This document shows positions 1 through 8,249 of a DNA stretch of 45,075 bases, piece after piece. The stretch is from assembly GCF_019061145.1 (NCBI RefSeq), contig NZ_JAHQZS010000010.1, forward strand, positions 1 through 45,075. Direction: 5' to 3'. The notes beneath the pieces were generated by a model. That model worked only from the letters and a program-made list of their open reading frames with translations. It did no database searches and was not told where the DNA came from. Position 1 is the first letter of the stretch, and every line of letters starts with the position of its first letter. Position numbers and translations under genes: made by a program. This DNA comes from Anianabacter salinae. Its GTDB lineage: Bacteria; Pseudomonadota; Alphaproteobacteria; Rhodobacterales; Rhodobacteraceae.

Positions 1-85
1 TCTCGCGCCGTGTCCGACCGCTGGTCAGTGCCAGCCTGACCGCTTCGCGCCGAAACTCTGGCGTCGGTCTGTTTCCGCTTCCCAT
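1..85 (-). CDS. IS3-family transposase OrfA, N-terminal part (runs off the window)
   Basis: Only the first 28 codons are in the window. Read leftward from the ATG at 85-83 the product starts MGSGNRPTPEFRREAVRLAL and continues with a short SGRTRRE segment. The PEFRREAVRLAL core is the start of the HTH_Tnp_1 domain typical of IS3-family OrfA, which binds the element ends. A strong ribosome-binding site, AGGAGGT, lies just before the start. Neither the rest of OrfA nor OrfB can be seen, so intactness is unknown. The assignment rests on a short but characteristic stretch. Confidence 0.6.
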   Translation of the reverse strand, partial: MGSGNRPTPEFRREAVRLALTSGRTRRE

Positions 86-122
86 TGAACACCTCCTGGT
101 TCCTCAGTTGGTGCTCTCCACA
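1..122 (-). mobile_element. End of an IS3-like insertion sequence
   Basis: The OrfA start at 85 is followed outward by about 35 bases. On the minus strand these begin TGTGGAGAGCACCAACTGAG, a plausible left inverted repeat because IS3 elements usually end in TG...CA. The boundary at 122 is therefore a guess. The other end and any target duplication lie outside the window. The element borders the low-G+C polysaccharide genes. Confidence 0.35.
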
Positions 123-236
123 TTTCCCGGGCAAGTCCAAGGCGGTGAAGAATGACATAGCCACCGGCACCAATCTTGTGCCGCGCTGAGCAACCCGGTA
201 CCTCGTATAAAACCACTGCCAGAAAGGCCCTCTGAG

Positions 237-1142
237 ATGACCGCTGCTGACCCGATCACCTGTCCCGTTTGCGCTGGTCAGACGTATGAGGTACTGGGCC
301 CCTACCGGTCCACGACAGTGTCGCTTGGCAATCGCGACAAGGTCGAGTGCAGCGCCTGTGGGATGGTTTTTGCGGCCCCGGTTCCAGATGAGGCACTGTG
401 GGATGCCTACAACGCGGACTACTTTCAGGAGGCCCATGGCGGCGCGACCGAGGCACCTCAAGCAATCCTGTTTCGCAAAGCTATTGCACATGTGCGGTAT
501 GCCTTTGTCAAACAGGCCGCCACACAGATGGGTCTGGAGCTGAAAGCGGTTCTGGAGGTTGGTGCGGGCCATGGCGAATTCATGGAAGACGCGCTGCGCG
601 ATACGCCCGGCCTGTCTTATACCGTTATCGACACCGACAAGTCGGCTCTGGCCGCGCTGAAGGCCAAGGGTGGACAGCCCGTCACGGATTTCGGAGTCGT
701 GCCCGCCACATCGCAGGACCTTGTGGTGCTCAGCCACGTGCTTGAACATACACGTGACCCGGTTGGGTTCCTGCGCGCCTGCTCCAAGACACTGCGCGCG
801 GGCGGGATTGTCTATGTCGATGTTCCTTGTCTCGATTATCTCTACAAAGACATCGACGAGCCGCATCTGTTGTTCTTTGATCGCCCGTCCCTGGAAAACG
901 CCCTATCCAACGCCGGTCTCAGTCTCCAAGATATCGGCTATTTCGGTGCGCTTCATGCGGATATTCGCACCGAGATACGACGGCCTCGCGCGCTGCGGCT
1001 GGCCCGCAGACTGGGCTCGCTTGCCACCAGCTGGAGCCTGCCCCAAATGCCCCTCGCCGAACGTGCGGTCATTGCGGGTTTCGCGGCTCAGAAACGTCAA
1101 GAGGGGCCGGCGCGATGGTTGCGGGCGATTGCGCGCAAATGA
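237..1142 (+). CDS. Class I SAM-dependent methyltransferase with N-terminal zinc ribbon
   Basis: A 301-residue protein. The N-terminus has two CxxC pairs (C9/C12 and C38/C41) that look like a zinc ribbon, as in sugar C-methyltransferases and related Methyltransf_23 proteins. The SAM-binding motif VLEVGAGHGEF follows at about residues 104-114. A motif DLVVLSHVLEHTRDP comes next, then a VYVDVPCLDYLYKD segment typical of the family. The substrate cannot be read from sequence. Its position before SDR, KdsB-like and KdsC-like genes suggests a sugar or glycan precursor. The ATG at 237 begins 6 bases after a CTCTGAG stretch and no good Shine-Dalgarno is seen. About 80 bases separate its stop from the pseudogene remnant. 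Confidence 0.75.
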   Translation: MTAADPITCPVCAGQTYEVLGPYRSTTVSLGNRDKVECSACGMVFAAPVPDEALWDAYNADYFQEAHGGATEAPQAILFRKAIAHVRYAFVKQAATQMGLELKAVLEVGAGHGEFMEDALRDTPGLSYTVIDTDKSALAALKAKGGQPVTDFGVVPATSQDLVVLSHVLEHTRDPVGFLRACSKTLRAGGIVYVDVPCLDYLYKDIDEPHLLFFDRPSLENALSNAGLSLQDIGYFGALHADIRTEIRRPRALRLARRLGSLATSWSLPQMPLAERAVIAGFAAQKRQEGPARWLRAIARK

Positions 1143-1221
1143 AGGGCTCCAATCCGTCTGTCAGAAGGGAAGATGGTCAGGAGATGTGGCTGGGGAAAGC
1201 TAATCTGCCAGGATACCCTTC

Positions 1222-1683
1222 GTTGAAATCGAACTTGCGGACTGGACCAAGGTAATGGATATTCGGCTAGCTGGGGTACTTGCGGGCTATCACGTGTTCT
1301 CCCAGTACATCATTTAGCACCAAGGCGAATCGATTTTGCATATATTATCTGCCTCGTCTCGTTCGCAATTTTCGAATGCCTTTGCGCACTCGTCGGCACA
1401 GGTCTACATAAGACATTTGGTAGAGTATGTAGCGCGCCAATGGGCAGTATCGGGTGGGCGTCTCAACACCTTCCGGCCCGGTTTCTTTCCCACCATATGG
1501 AACCGCGAGCATTTCATAACACCTGAACGAGAGGCCGCGGCCTTGGGTCATACATCGATGAAACGCTACGGAGGAGTTGCCGAATTGGTTGGTGCCTTTA
1601 TCTGGTCTTTTTCGAACGTAAAGAACTTCGTAAGAGAGGCCGAAGTCGCATTTGACGGCGGTTACTCCGCCATGACGATCTGA
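1222..1683 (+). pseudogene. Decayed short-chain dehydrogenase/reductase remnant
   Basis: Read in one frame from 1222, the translation starts VEIELADWTKVMDIRLAG, which matches the SDR helix before the active site. An in-frame TAG at 1315-1317 interrupts it. After the stop the same frame continues through HLVEYVARQWA, RLNTFRPGFFPT, NREHFITPEREAAALGHT and ends EVAFDGGYSAMTI, a clear SDR C-terminus. The Rossmann N-terminus (TGxxxGxG) is missing. The catalytic YxxxK region is degraded: AHSSAQ stands where AYSASK would be expected. I therefore read it as a broken gene, not a short functional one. It ends 8 bases before an intact SDR of a different subgroup. Confidence 0.75.
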
Positions 1684-1691
1684 GGCGCGGC

Positions 1692-2435
1692 ATGGCTGGA
1701 ACCGTAGCCATCACAGGGGCGAGCCGAGGCCTCGGTCGCGATCTCGCCGTTGCATTTGCGGCGGCAGGTTGGTCGGTGTTCGTCGGCGCCCGCACGGAAA
1801 GTGGTATTCAAAACGCCGCTCACGGGATCTGTTTCGTGGCCATGGATGTGCGCGAGGAGCAAGAACATCACAAACTGGCGGCGCAAGCAATTGAAGAAAC
1901 CGGGAGACTGGATTGCTACATTAACAATGCCGGAGTGTCGGCATGGCGTCCCATCGAACGCATTGATGAAGATTTTTTGGACGAAATGCTCGCAGTCAAC
2001 CTCAAGGGTGCCTTCTGGGGGTGCAAGGCTGCCGCTGCTCGCCTAAGCGCAAGCGGCACAATTCTCAATATTTCGAGTTTGGCTGCCAAACGTGGAACCA
2101 TCAACAATTCTGCCTACTGCGCGGCAAAGTTCGGCATAACAGGCCTGACCCAGTCCATGTGCAAAGAGCTTGGGCCACGCGGAATTCGTGTCAATGCACT
2201 ATGTCCAGTGTTGGTACGCACTCCGGGCCTAATGAGCGCCCTTGCCGAGAACGACGCACCTGCTGCGGGCGATCCGGACACCTTTCTTGACCAGTTCCGG
2301 CAGACTCAGACGGCTTTAGGTCGTCTGCCTGAAGGGAATGAGGTTGCGGCGTTAGCTCTGTTTTTGACATCTCCCGCGGCGTCCGCGATCACCGGGCAAA
2401 GCATCAATGTGGATTGCGGAGTTTTGCCGCAGTGA
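1692..2435 (+). CDS. SDR family NAD(P)-dependent oxidoreductase
   Basis: A 247-residue classical short-chain dehydrogenase. It has the cofactor motif TGASRGLG at residues 8-15, NNAG at 78-81, a catalytic Ser near 129, and YCAAK with Tyr142 and Lys146. The C-terminus ends in an INVDCGVLPQ segment typical of the family. It should oxidise or reduce a hydroxyl/keto group on a small substrate. The following cytidylyltransferase and phosphatase genes overlap head to tail, so a nucleotide-sugar precursor is the likely substrate. The stop overlaps the GTG start of the next gene by four bases, a sign of translational coupling. Base composition is lower in G+C than the photosynthesis genes. Confidence 0.85.
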   Translation: MAGTVAITGASRGLGRDLAVAFAAAGWSVFVGARTESGIQNAAHGICFVAMDVREEQEHHKLAAQAIEETGRLDCYINNAGVSAWRPIERIDEDFLDEMLAVNLKGAFWGCKAAAARLSASGTILNISSLAAKRGTINNSAYCAAKFGITGLTQSMCKELGPRGIRVNALCPVLVRTPGLMSALAENDAPAAGDPDTFLDQFRQTQTALGRLPEGNEVAALALFLTSPAASAITGQSINVDCGVLPQ

Positions 2436-3211
2436 CCGATAAACAGCGAATCATTGGGGTTATTCCGGCGCACCTCGCTTCGGTTCGTTTCCCGCGCAAA
2501 ATTCTTCACGATTTTGCTGGATTGCCGATGATTGAGCATGTCCGCCGTCGAGCAAAGCTTGTTCAAGGGCTAGATGATGTAATCGTGGCTACTTGCGACG
2601 ATGAAATCGAGGCGGCGATAACGGCATTCGGGGGATCGGTGGTCAGGACAGGCAACCACCACCGCAACGGCACTTCACGCGCTTCTGAGGCGGTCATCGG
2701 AATGGATTGTTCTCATGTCGTTCTATTGCAAGGTGACGAGCCGCTCCTACTACCGCGCCATATCGAGGCGTTGATCGTGGAAATGCGGGCGCGACCTGAG
2801 GCCGATGCTTGGAATGCTACCGGGCAAATTCAGTCCGACGAAGAACTTGATCGGCATTCCTTTGTGAAGTGCTCGATCGGCGCCAACGGTCAGATATTAT
2901 ACTGTTTCCGGAGATCGCCATCGACCGCTTCCACGGAAGTGCAAAAAAGCTATATACGAAAGATACTTGGCCTTTTCGGGTTCACCCGTGGCTCGCTGCT
3001 CGCGGTCTCGTCAGCCCAACCCTCAGTGGTTGAGCAGCGAGAGTCCATTGAACAGATGCGTATTATTGAAATGGGCGGGCTGTTACTGTCAGTCCCAGTT
3101 GACATCTCTCTTCCATCGGTCAACGAGCCACATGAGGCTGCGATTGTCGAAGAACGATTAATAACTGATCCCGAACAAAAGGCGCTGCTCGCCGAGATCG
3201 GTGTTCGGTAG
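2432..3211 (+). CDS. KdsB-like CMP-ulosonate cytidylyltransferase
   Basis: A 259-residue nucleotidyltransferase of the 3-deoxy-manno-octulosonate cytidylyltransferase family, which makes a CMP-activated ulosonic acid from CTP. Visible family features are VIPAHLASVRFPRK at the N-terminus, the LQGDEPL metal/nucleotide motif and the VEQRESIEQMRIIE segment. Several normally conserved positions differ: RFPGK is RFPRK, SGTDR is NGTSR, and the C-terminal VDTPED is VNEPHE. These changes suggest a variant substrate or a divergent paralogue rather than housekeeping KdsB. The GTG at 2432 overlaps the previous stop and places the first strand where the family begins. An upstream start at 2414 would overlap the SDR more deeply and is less likely. 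Confidence 0.75.
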   Translation: MTDKQRIIGVIPAHLASVRFPRKILHDFAGLPMIEHVRRRAKLVQGLDDVIVATCDDEIEAAITAFGGSVVRTGNHHRNGTSRASEAVIGMDCSHVVLLQGDEPLLLPRHIEALIVEMRARPEADAWNATGQIQSDEELDRHSFVKCSIGANGQILYCFRRSPSTASTEVQKSYIRKILGLFGFTRGSLLAVSSAQPSVVEQRESIEQMRIIEMGGLLLSVPVDISLPSVNEPHEAAIVEERLITDPEQKALLAEIGVR

Positions 3212-3744
3212 TGCCCACAGTTCTTGAGGCGCACCCTGACTTGGCCCGCGTGCGCCTGCTCAGCTGCGATGTGGACGGAGTTTTGACCGACGGGGGACTC
3301 TACTACGGAGCCGAGGGCCAAGAAATGCTTCGGTTCAATGTTCTGGATGGTCTTGGTTTGCAGAAACTGATGATTGCTGGTTTGACCGTCGTTATCGTCT
3401 CGCAAAGCGAGAGTCCTATTATTACTTCGCGCGCCAGAAAACTGGGAATCTCACATTGCCTGACTGGGATCGACTGCAAACGCGCGCCGATTAAGGCACT
3501 TGCCGACCGAGCGGGGTTGTCGCTAGCCGAGGTTGCGCACATTGCCGACGACGAAAACGACCTATCCCTTCTACGGTCCGTTGGCGTGGCAGTCACGGTG
3601 CCGAACGGCTTGGCGAAGGTTCAAGCGGTTGCAAGGTTCGTTACGCGAGCGCACGGCGGAAACGGAGCGGTTCGCGAATTAGCAGAGGCAATCTTGTCAT
3701 CCCGCGTCCATTTTGGTGCGGACCCCGGACATTCATGTCCCTAG
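3211..3744 (+). CDS. KdsC-like HAD-family phosphatase
   Basis: A 177-residue HAD hydrolase resembling 3-deoxy-D-manno-octulosonate-8-phosphate phosphatase, which dephosphorylates the sugar acid before CMP activation. The nucleophile motif CDVDGVLTDGGLYY provides both aspartates. FNVLDGLGLQKL, a KRAPIKAL lysine region and IADDENDLSLL (motif IV) follow in family order, ending in VTRAHGGNGAVREL. The usual ITGRxS motif is replaced by IVSQSES, so this copy is divergent. The GTG start overlaps the last base of the KdsB-like gene. Together with the SDR and cytidylyltransferase it forms a compact three-gene unit for a CMP-ulosonic acid. Confidence 0.75.
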   Translation: MPTVLEAHPDLARVRLLSCDVDGVLTDGGLYYGAEGQEMLRFNVLDGLGLQKLMIAGLTVVIVSQSESPIITSRARKLGISHCLTGIDCKRAPIKALADRAGLSLAEVAHIADDENDLSLLRSVGVAVTVPNGLAKVQAVARFVTRAHGGNGAVRELAEAILSSRVHFGADPGHSCP

Positions 3745-4021
3745 TAGGCCTGTTTAGCGTAAGCGCGGACCGGACAGATCTAGGTGCTTGAGCACCGGAG
3801 GATTCTTGGACTACGCGTTGACGATCCGCACCCTGTTGCTGCCGGATACGTCATCGGCCAGGACAGCCCCGCGAAGTTGGATGAGGTCGCAGGACTGACG
3901 GCGCGGGATATTGCTGGCACGGCGCTGAGCATAGCACAGATGCGCTTCGGGGTCATCACGGGCTAAAGCCGAGGTGCGGCAGGCTTGTGCTGCACCGTTA
4001 GTCGACTTAAGGGATTTTCGA
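3745..4021 (+). other. Gap with a doubtful 60-codon reading frame
   Basis: No convincing gene is present. An open frame at 3784-3966 encodes a segment LDEVAGLTARDIAGTAL, which faintly resembles the SAF domain at the C-terminus of NeuB-type sialic acid synthases (pattern LDEVLGxxAxRDIxxGTPL). If real, it would be a relic of the missing synthase of this sugar pathway. The match is short and one residue of the ARDIAAG pattern is lost, so I do not call a gene. Confidence 0.25.
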
Positions 4022-5251
4022 ATGCACGCAGACCAGCCTCACGGGTCCTCAAGTCAAAAGCCGAAAGTGGTTCTTCGGGTCCTCCTATTTTGCGCCTTCG
4101 CTCTGCTCAGCACCTCACCAGGTGGGACCGTATTCATGGCGCTCTTTGCGTTGCCCGCGCTCTACTTGGTCCTTACGCGGCAGTGGTGTCTCGTTTCTGA
4201 CGCACTTTCCACCCTCCTTTGCGTTTCAGGGTACGCTATGCTCGTTGTGGTGGACCTCCTGAACGGCGCACCAGCTTCCGCACTTAAGGGGACCGCGATA
4301 AACTACCTGCCGATCTTGGCGATCCCTTTTGTCGCGACTGGTGTCAGCAATCTGAGGATATCGTCAAAGGACATTGATTTCGGATTCAAACTAGCGGCAT
4401 ACGTCGCGATTGCTACGGGATCGTTCAATTACCTCACAGCCCTCGATTCCGCGGAAGAGACGGTATCGAGAGGGATCAATCTCAACCAGATCCCCTATGG
4501 ATTTATCTGCGGGGCACTGAGTGGCCGCTTTCTCGCGGTCTCGATAAAGGGAGTAGGATTCCGCCTAGCACATGACCTGACTATCGCTGTAGCCTTGTTT
4601 GTTGTCGTCGCACTGACCTTCAGCAAGCTCGCTTGGGCTTCATCCCTGACAATTATCTTCTGCGTATTGGCTCTGAATGTCTCGATAAGATTTCTGCCCC
4701 TATTGGCAATCGGGTTCGTCGCGACGACGGCGGCTTTTCTGGCGCTGTTCGCGATCTTCGTTCCCGCAGCCTGGGTCGAGGTCACTAATTTTGCGGACGC
4801 CCTGAGAACACTCTCGCAGACTGGCTCTTCAGACGACGGATCAGTGGGCAGTCGTTTGCTGCTGTGGCAACTGGGCCTCACGGTTTTTACGGAGAACCCG
4901 ATCCTTGGCGTTGGGCTGAACGCGGTCTCAGCAGAGGCACTTGCGGTTGCCCAAGATACTGCAGCAGATCGCACTGCCTTGGTTGGCACATTCTCACATC
5001 TCCACAACGATATTATCGTTCATCTGGCTGCTTTTGGCGTATTTGGTGCGATCTTCGTGCTAGGGTTCTTCTTGTTGATCTGGCGGACCGCACGCGAAAC
5101 CAGTCTGGAGGGCCACCAGGTATTCCTCTGGTCTCTCATCCCGGGAACACTTGTATACATGAGCGCTGATGTTGTCTTCAACATGGACGCAATCACTGCA
5201 GCCTTCGCGCTAATCCTTGGGACGTCGATGTCCAGCCGAAGACGCAGCTAA
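4022..5251 (+). CDS. O-antigen ligase/polymerase-like membrane protein (WaaL/Wzy family)
   Basis: A 409-residue polytopic inner-membrane protein with about ten or more hydrophobic segments. The diagnostic part is near the C-terminus: PILGVGLNAVSAEA, then a periplasmic stretch and FSHLHNDIIVHLAAFGVFG. The latter matches the HNxxLxxLxxxGxxG signature of the Wzy_C/O-antigen ligase family. Such proteins join or polymerise lipid-linked glycans on the periplasmic face. I chose the ATG at 4022, after which the first membrane segment follows a short basic stretch. The gene ends only 3 bases before the converging stop of idi, with no obvious terminator between them. Whether it is a ligase or a polymerase cannot be decided from sequence. 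Confidence 0.75.
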   Translation: MHADQPHGSSSQKPKVVLRVLLFCAFALLSTSPGGTVFMALFALPALYLVLTRQWCLVSDALSTLLCVSGYAMLVVVDLLNGAPASALKGTAINYLPILAIPFVATGVSNLRISSKDIDFGFKLAAYVAIATGSFNYLTALDSAEETVSRGINLNQIPYGFICGALSGRFLAVSIKGVGFRLAHDLTIAVALFVVVALTFSKLAWASSLTIIFCVLALNVSIRFLPLLAIGFVATTAAFLALFAIFVPAAWVEVTNFADALRTLSQTGSSDDGSVGSRLLLWQLGLTVFTENPILGVGLNAVSAEALAVAQDTAADRTALVGTFSHLHNDIIVHLAAFGVFGAIFVLGFFLLIWRTARETSLEGHQVFLWSLIPGTLVYMSADVVFNMDAITAAFALILGTSMSSRRRS

Positions 5252-5254
5252 ACC

Positions 5255-5785
5255 TCACCCCTTCGCAACGGCTGCGAAAATCCGGTCCGTGTGTTCTTCG
5301 AGGTAGATCCGCAGCCAGGGCGTGAAGCGGTCCGGCCAGCGGCGGACTTCGGCGGCAAGGTCGTGGAGGTCGATCCAGCGGGTGTCGCAGACCTCGGCGG
5401 GGTCGGGGCCGAGGCGCAGCGTTTCGGTAGCCTCGGCGACGAAGATGTCCACCACCTCGTGTTCGGTCAGCCCGCCGCCCACGTCAGCGCGGTATTCGAC
5501 GCGGTCGCGGAAGACGGGGGAGAGGCCGGTGATGCCAAGTTCTTCTTTCAGGCGGCGGACGGCGCAGGCACTAGCGTCCTCGTCCCATGCGGGGTGGGTG
5601 CAGCAGGTGTTCGCCCAGAGGCCGGGAGTGTGATATTTGCCGAGCGCGCGGCGCTGGATCAGCACGCGGGTCCCGGCCATCACGAAGACCGACACCGCCT
5701 TGTGCTTGAGGCCGCGCTGGTGGACCTCCAGCTTTTCGACCGGGGTCAGGGTGCCGTTGACCCAGGCCGGGATCATGTCGGTCAT
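5255..5785 (-). CDS. idi: Isopentenyl-diphosphate delta-isomerase, type 1
   Basis: A 176-residue Nudix-fold enzyme that interconverts isopentenyl and dimethylallyl diphosphate, feeding geranylgeranyl-PP to bacteriochlorophyll and carotenoids. Visible signatures are the TCCTHPAW segment with the active-site Cys, the RRLKEELGI Nudix-like helix and the YRADVGGGLTEHEVVDIF region with the metal/active-site Glu. The C-terminus contains FTPWLRIYLEE. The ATG at 5785 overlaps the bchP stop by four bases (ATGA), which fixes the start. It is the last gene of the minus-strand operon and converges on the O-antigen ligase gene. Confidence 0.95.
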   Translation of the reverse strand: MTDMIPAWVNGTLTPVEKLEVHQRGLKHKAVSVFVMAGTRVLIQRRALGKYHTPGLWANTCCTHPAWDEDASACAVRRLKEELGITGLSPVFRDRVEYRADVGGGLTEHEVVDIFVAEATETLRLGPDPAEVCDTRWIDLHDLAAEVRRWPDRFTPWLRIYLEEHTDRIFAAVAKG

Positions 5786-6969
5786 GTGTAGGCGGCAGGG
5801 ACCAGCCGTGTCAGGTGCGCAAGGTTCTTCAGCCCGATCTTGATGTGCGCCATAGGGCGCGCCGCGACGAGCTTTTTGTTCATATAGGCCTCGAACGTCA
5901 GCTTTTGAACGTCGACATCGTGACACAGGGACACGAAGCGTTCGCGCCTCTCATCCGATTTGTAATAGGCGTCCTGCATCGAGCGGAGCACCTTGAACAC
6001 CGTCTTGTGCTCTTTCATGAACAGCTTGCGGGCCAGCATCAGATCCTTCGCGCGCCCGGTGGTCAGCGCGGCCTGCACGGCGGTTGCCGCGACGCGGCCC
6101 CCGACCATCGCGTAATAGATACCTTCGCCCGAGGACGGTGCCACGACGCCCGCGGCATCACCCGCCAGCACCACGTCGCGGCCGTTGTCCCATTTGTCGA
6201 GAGGTTTCAACGGGATCGGCGCGCCCTCCTTGCGGATCGTTTCGCAGTCGGTCAGCCCGCTTGCGGCGCGCAGGGCGGTGGTCGCCGCTTTCAGGTCCAC
6301 GCCATCCACGCCGGTGCCCATGCCGACAGAGGCATGCGCGCCGTGGGGGAACACCCAGCCGTAGAAGTCGGGGCTGATCTTGCCGTCATAGATCACATCG
6401 CAGCGCATCGGATCGTAGATCGCGGTCTTGGCGGGGGCGGCGATGATCTCGTGGTAGGCGATGACGTAGGGGATGCGGTCGCCGCCGGGCACCTCGGCGC
6501 GGGCGAGGTTCGAGCGGGCTCCATCGGCGCCGATGACATATTTCGTGTGCAGGCGTTCGACCGATCCGGTGACCTTGTCGCGGTAAACGATGGTGGTGTG
6601 ATCCTCGGCGTGTTCGATGCTCTGGAACGTGCCGGTGATCCGGGTCGCCCCGGCCTTTGCCGCACGGTTCCGCAGGAATTCGTCGAAATGCTCGCGGTCG
6701 ACCATGCCGACAAAGCCGTTCTCGATCGGGATGTCGACGGCGCGCTGCGTGGGCGAGATCATCCGCGCGGTGGTGATCTTGGCGACGATCTGCGCATCCG
6801 GGATGTCGAAATCGGCGATCAGGCGCGGCGGGATCGCGCCGCCGCAGGGCTTGATCCGGCCGGCCCTGTCCAGCATCGCAACTATGCGGCCCGAGCGCGC
6901 CAGATCCTCGGCGGCGGTGGCGCCTGACGGGCCTCCGCCCACGACCACGCAATCGTAGATCATCGTCAT
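5782..6969 (-). CDS. bchP: Geranylgeranyl diphosphate/bacteriochlorophyll reductase BchP
   Basis: A 395-residue FAD-dependent reductase that saturates three double bonds of the geranylgeranyl tail to give phytyl. The N-terminus YDCVVVGGGPSGATAAEDLA is the dinucleotide-binding motif. The PCGGAIPPRLI segment is a conserved family block. The second flavin motif DVVLAGDAAGVVAPSSGEGI comes later, and the C-terminus carries the usual helical tail. The start at 6969 overlaps the stop of the upstream pucC-like gene by four bases. A second ATG two codons later is possible. The order bchG-orf428-bchP matches other purple alphaproteobacteria. Confidence 0.96.
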   Translation of the reverse strand: MTMIYDCVVVGGGPSGATAAEDLARSGRIVAMLDRAGRIKPCGGAIPPRLIADFDIPDAQIVAKITTARMISPTQRAVDIPIENGFVGMVDREHFDEFLRNRAAKAGATRITGTFQSIEHAEDHTTIVYRDKVTGSVERLHTKYVIGADGARSNLARAEVPGGDRIPYVIAYHEIIAAPAKTAIYDPMRCDVIYDGKISPDFYGWVFPHGAHASVGMGTGVDGVDLKAATTALRAASGLTDCETIRKEGAPIPLKPLDKWDNGRDVVLAGDAAGVVAPSSGEGIYYAMVGGRVAATAVQAALTTGRAKDLMLARKLFMKEHKTVFKVLRSMQDAYYKSDERRERFVSLCHDVDVQKLTFEAYMNKKLVAARPMAHIKIGLKNLAHLTRLVPAAYT

Positions 6970-8249
6970 TCTCCCGGAACGAGGGGGAGGGCGGGCATTT
7001 GCCGACCCTCCATGATGCGCAGCGCCATGACGGCGGCGGCAAGGAACAGGGCGGCTTCGATCAGGAACACCGTGCCGAAGGCGGTCGCGTCGGGCAGGCC
7101 AAGCCGCAGGACATCGACAGCCGCCGCACCGGCAAGGCCGCCGAACCCGGCGGCGATGGCCTGCGCCGCGCCCCATAGGCCCATGCGCGTGCCTTCGCGG
7201 CGACCGCGTCCTTCACCGGCCAGTGCCATCATCGACCCGATGGCCGCGACCGCAAACATGCCGTTGAACAGGCCGAGCGCGACGACGGCGGGCACGAGCG
7301 GTGCGCCGGGGCCGAATGAGCCGATAATAGAGATTATGGTAAGCGTTCCCGCCGATCCGATGCAGCCTGCAATGACCCAATTGCGCAAGGAGCCGAACTT
7401 GAATCCCGTTGCCGCGATGCCGACGATCAACATTCCAAGGAACACGCCACCATTCTGTGCGCCCGACAAGCTGGTGGATTGCCCGGGCGTAAAGGCGAAC
7501 ACGCGTCCCGCATAGGGTTCAAGGATCAGTTCCTGCATGAAATACGCGATCATCGACAGGAACACGAAAACGGTGAAGTTGCGCGCCTTGGGTTCGGCCC
7601 AGATCTCGGCAAGTCCCTCGCGAAACGGCAGCGTCTCGGGGTCGCGGTCGATCTTCAGGCCGCGTTCGATGCCCCAGGTTGCCAGAACGGTCAGCAGCAC
7701 GGCACCGCCCGCAACCGCACCGACAATGCCAATCAGCCGCGCGGGACCGTACGGGTCCAGCATCGCGCCCACGACGCCAGCGGTCATGGCGATGCCGAAG
7801 ATCATCATCAGCCAGGTGATCGTCGCGGCCGCCGCCCGGCGACGCGGCTCTGTCGCGGTGGCCAGAAGCGCCAGAAGCGACGTGCCGGATGCTCCGACGC
7901 CCAGCCCGATCAGCGCATAGGCGACCACGGACACGGCAAGGCCGAGGGCAAAACTGCTTTCGATCAGCACGACACCCGCAGCGGCGCCAAGCCCGCCAAG
8001 CGCCAGCACGATCATGCCGCCGATGATGAAGCGCGTTCTTTGCCCGCCGGTGTCCGACCGGAAGCCCCATTGCGGCCGCGTGATCTGGATGCCGTAATGC
8101 AGCGCCACAAGCAGCCCCGGCAGAACGGCGGGCAACGCCAGCTCGACCACCATAAGCCGGTTGAAGGTCGACGTGGTCAGCACCACGATCGCCCCAAGGC
8201 ACATCTGCACGAGGCCGAGGCGAACGATCGACAGCCAGCCAAGCCTCAT
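6966..8249 (-). CDS. BCH2/PucC-family major facilitator (orf428 type)
   Basis: A 427-residue membrane protein with about twelve hydrophobic helices, of the same length as R. capsulatus ORF428, which also sits between bchG and bchP. Family marks are the FNRLMVVELALPAVLPGLLV opening, HYGIQITRPQWGFRSDTGG and the C-terminal GMGLWGAAQAIAAGFGG-like block (here starting RMGLWG). The BCH2/PucC family handles pigment delivery or light-harvesting complex assembly. The precise role of this member is not established. The ATG at 8249 overlaps the bchG stop by four bases, so translation is probably coupled. It is a distant paralogue of LhaA encoded at 35391. Confidence 0.9.
   Translation of the reverse strand: MRLGWLSIVRLGLVQMCLGAIVVLTTSTFNRLMVVELALPAVLPGLLVALHYGIQITRPQWGFRSDTGGQRTRFIIGGMIVLALGGLGAAAGVVLIESSFALGLAVSVVAYALIGLGVGASGTSLLALLATATEPRRRAAAATITWLMMIFGIAMTAGVVGAMLDPYGPARLIGIVGAVAGGAVLLTVLATWGIERGLKIDRDPETLPFREGLAEIWAEPKARNFTVFVFLSMIAYFMQELILEPYAGRVFAFTPGQSTSLSGAQNGGVFLGMLIVGIAATGFKFGSLRNWVIAGCIGSAGTLTIISIIGSFGPGAPLVPAVVALGLFNGMFAVAAIGSMMALAGEGRGRREGTRMGLWGAAQAIAAGFGGLAGAAAVDVLRLGLPDATAFGTVFLIEAALFLAAAVMALRIMEGRQMPALPLVPGE

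Noticed and set aside
124-189. Short frame ending NDIATGTNLVPR after the IS end
   Set aside because: Could be the C-terminus of a gene cut by the element, but 21 residues are too few to judge.
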